This document shows, in pieces, positions 62,401-64,000 of a DNA stretch of 64,000 nt. A program made the position numbers and the translations under genes. Each line of letters opens with the position of its first letter. Position 1 is the first letter of the stretch. Under the pieces are notes generated by a model. The model had not been told where the DNA came from. It searched no databases and saw only the letters and a program-made list of their open reading frames with translations. This DNA is from Struthidea cinerea (Eukaryota > Chordata > Aves > Passeriformes > Corcoracidae): assembly GCA_013397865.1 (NCBI GenBank), contig VZTI01003934.1, forward strand, positions 720,412-784,411. The letters are read 5' to 3'.

Positions 62401-64000
62401 AAAAAAATCATGTGTGTACTATAGATCTCTTCCAAGACAGAGAGCTACCATGGAAATACTTTGTTCTATTCCCTTTGGTGGGATGGAGGCATTTGCCACG
62501 ACTTCCTTGAAGATGTGACCTGTTTCCGTGTGGCGTGTGACCTGCTTGCTGGTGCCCCTGAGTGCAGTGGGGTTTCTCAGCAGGGCAGGTGCACTGTGCT
62601 ACGTGCTCCCCAACTCAAGGTCTCAGGCAAGACTGAAACCAATGGTTGGATGTCTTGCTAACACATACACACTTCTCAGGCTGTGGAATTTAAATGAAAC
62701 CAATGGTAAAGCCTAGGCATGTCAGAAAATTAAATAACAGGTGAAAGACTATGTATAAAAGATATATATAGGGAGAATAAGGGGGTTTTTTATATGTGGA
62801 GGTATATATGTAAAAAGAAAGGGAAAGGAGTTATTTTCATGTGCAGCTGGAGGAAGGGAAGACTAAGAGACTGCCTTGAAAAACTGGGGATGTGGAAGAA
62901 GGGCAGGCATAATGTACTTTTTTTTCTGATGGAAATTAGAGTTCAGAATTTTGCTGTAACTTTTCTGAGCAAGAGCAGCAGTTGATTGATTGTGTTTTAA
63001 TTAGGTGCTGTAACACGCACATGCTGTGGATGCATGTCTCTGAAAATTATGCCCTAAATTAACCCAGTACTAGAAAGACTTCCTTTTTAGTGCAGTTAAC
63101 AAACCAAACAAAAGCCCAAACAGAAAAATGCCCTCAATCTATATTCATATGTGGACAATTTAACTCCTAATTTAGTAATGTTACTTAAATTCTAAACTCA
63201 TTTTCTGGTGTGGTATATGAGCACCTTTTAATTGTTGGGTCACTTCAACAGTGATTTAGGAAAGAAGACTAGATAATTGGGTGTTTCAGACAGCAGTTAT
63301 ATCCAGTTAAAGTTTGGGTACCTTGAGCACATGTTGGTTTTAAAACATGAATTTGACTGCTTTGAGCATGGACATTACAAACCTGTATGTCTTTAGAGTG
63401 TACCCGTTATTCCTCAGAGAAACAACAAAGGCAACAAGACACTTGCTTTAGTTGATTTAATTGTCAAAACCAAAACACACTAGTTGAATAAGGTGTTAAA
63501 TTGTCTACTGAACTTTTGAACATTTTTACTCTTTTCAACACCGGAAACAAAGTAAGATGACTTATCTTCATTTTGGAGGGATTTATAGTTTTAATAATGC
63601 AGCATTCCCCAAAAATACTGCCATGCTATTTTGTTCCCTCTAAAGATGATTTGGAAATGTAAATCTAAATTTTTAAAAATAAATCTGATCATGCCAAATT
63701 GAACATCAGTAGTTTCACAGGAACTCTGGTCTAGTCCATTAAAGTAGACACAAAGAATTTTTTTAGTATTTATTCTTTCCATATCCAGAACTCTTCCTTC
63801 AAGAGATGAAGAAGTTAAAGCTTGTCAAGCTGTGGCATTCCCATCTGAATTTTAAGAAGAGGGCTAAAAATTTGCAAACATTCTGCAGAAGAGATTTTAA
63901 ATGTAGATAATTATGTCAAGATTGTACATGAAAGTTACGCTGAAGAGCAGAAGCTCTGACTTCTTGGCGCAGCCATAGCTCTCACGCTGTGTCAGCTCAC
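59401..64000. other. non-coding DNA to the window end
   Basis: No repeat family or exon was recognised. It includes the GC-box patch at 61140-61195. Frames such as 60811-61176 minus and 61760-61957 plus have no domain. Simple A or T runs and a TATATATA patch at 62764 are present. Confidence 0.5.
61140..61195 (-). promoter_or_regulatory. GC-box and G-quadruplex motif, possible minus-strand promoter
   Basis: On the minus strand 61163-61179 reads GGGGTGGGAGGGCGGGG: four G runs with single-base loops, a very favourable G-quadruplex pattern. The overlapping GGGCGGGGC (61162-61170) is an SP/KLF-type GC box. Scattered CpG (GCCGCCGCC near 60984-60996) follow downstream on that strand. A transcript starting here would run leftward. 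Promoter activity is inferred. Confidence 0.3.

Overview
The window reads as avian nuclear DNA, almost all of it intronic or intergenic. The clade call rests on several diverged CR1 LINE copies, including the terminal TTCTATGATTC-type 3' end and readable CR1 reverse-transcriptase remnants. A second support is a solo LTR of a type common in bird genomes, whose antisense edge reads like 'tggtttaaccccagccagcaac'. No bacterial-style gene organisation, rRNA, tRNA, CRISPR array or intact mobile-element gene is visible. Nearly all open frames are short chance frames in AT-rich DNA.

One stretch looks convincingly like a protein-coding exon: 9605-9695 on the plus strand. It has a strong acceptor, a single open frame rich in acidic residues and a GTACAG donor. 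I do not recognise the gene. A second candidate at 59175 onward has a strong acceptor, 23 further codons, a stop and an AATAAA 131 bases later. It joins the first exon in frame, as a G|AC aspartate codon, across an intron of about 49.5 kb. A 30-base candidate microexon at 40316-40345 is also in phase. If these are right, the window lies inside a plus-strand gene with very long introns. Weaker exon-like pieces at 2914, 31166 and 40821 are listed as findings only.

Layout: 1-9600 is AT-rich non-coding DNA with a (TA)9 tract, a perfect 27-bp hairpin (2476-2533) and a weaker inverted repeat (5429-5491). 9605-9695 is the exon. 12162-12615 is a probable minus-strand LTR with a very CpG-dense core. 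13344-13983 is a CR1 interrupted by an opposite-strand CR1. 15690-16298 is a CR1 with RT C-terminal remnants. 17898-18493 is a solo LTR on the minus strand. 21221-21690 is an orphan CpG island. 22689-22716 is (AC)14. 28200-28484 is a CR1 3' end. 38542-39596 is the longest CR1, on the minus strand, with a mutated RT active-site motif. 45761-45870 resembles an ancient MIR-type SINE. 49032-49052 carries paired octamer motifs, and 52129-52180 is an unbroken run of 52 T. 59175-59400 is the candidate terminal exon. 61140-61195 is a GC-box and G-quadruplex patch.

No new multi-gene system is supported. The best leads are the unidentified exon chain, the perfect hairpin, and the two CpG-dense patches that may be intronic promoters.
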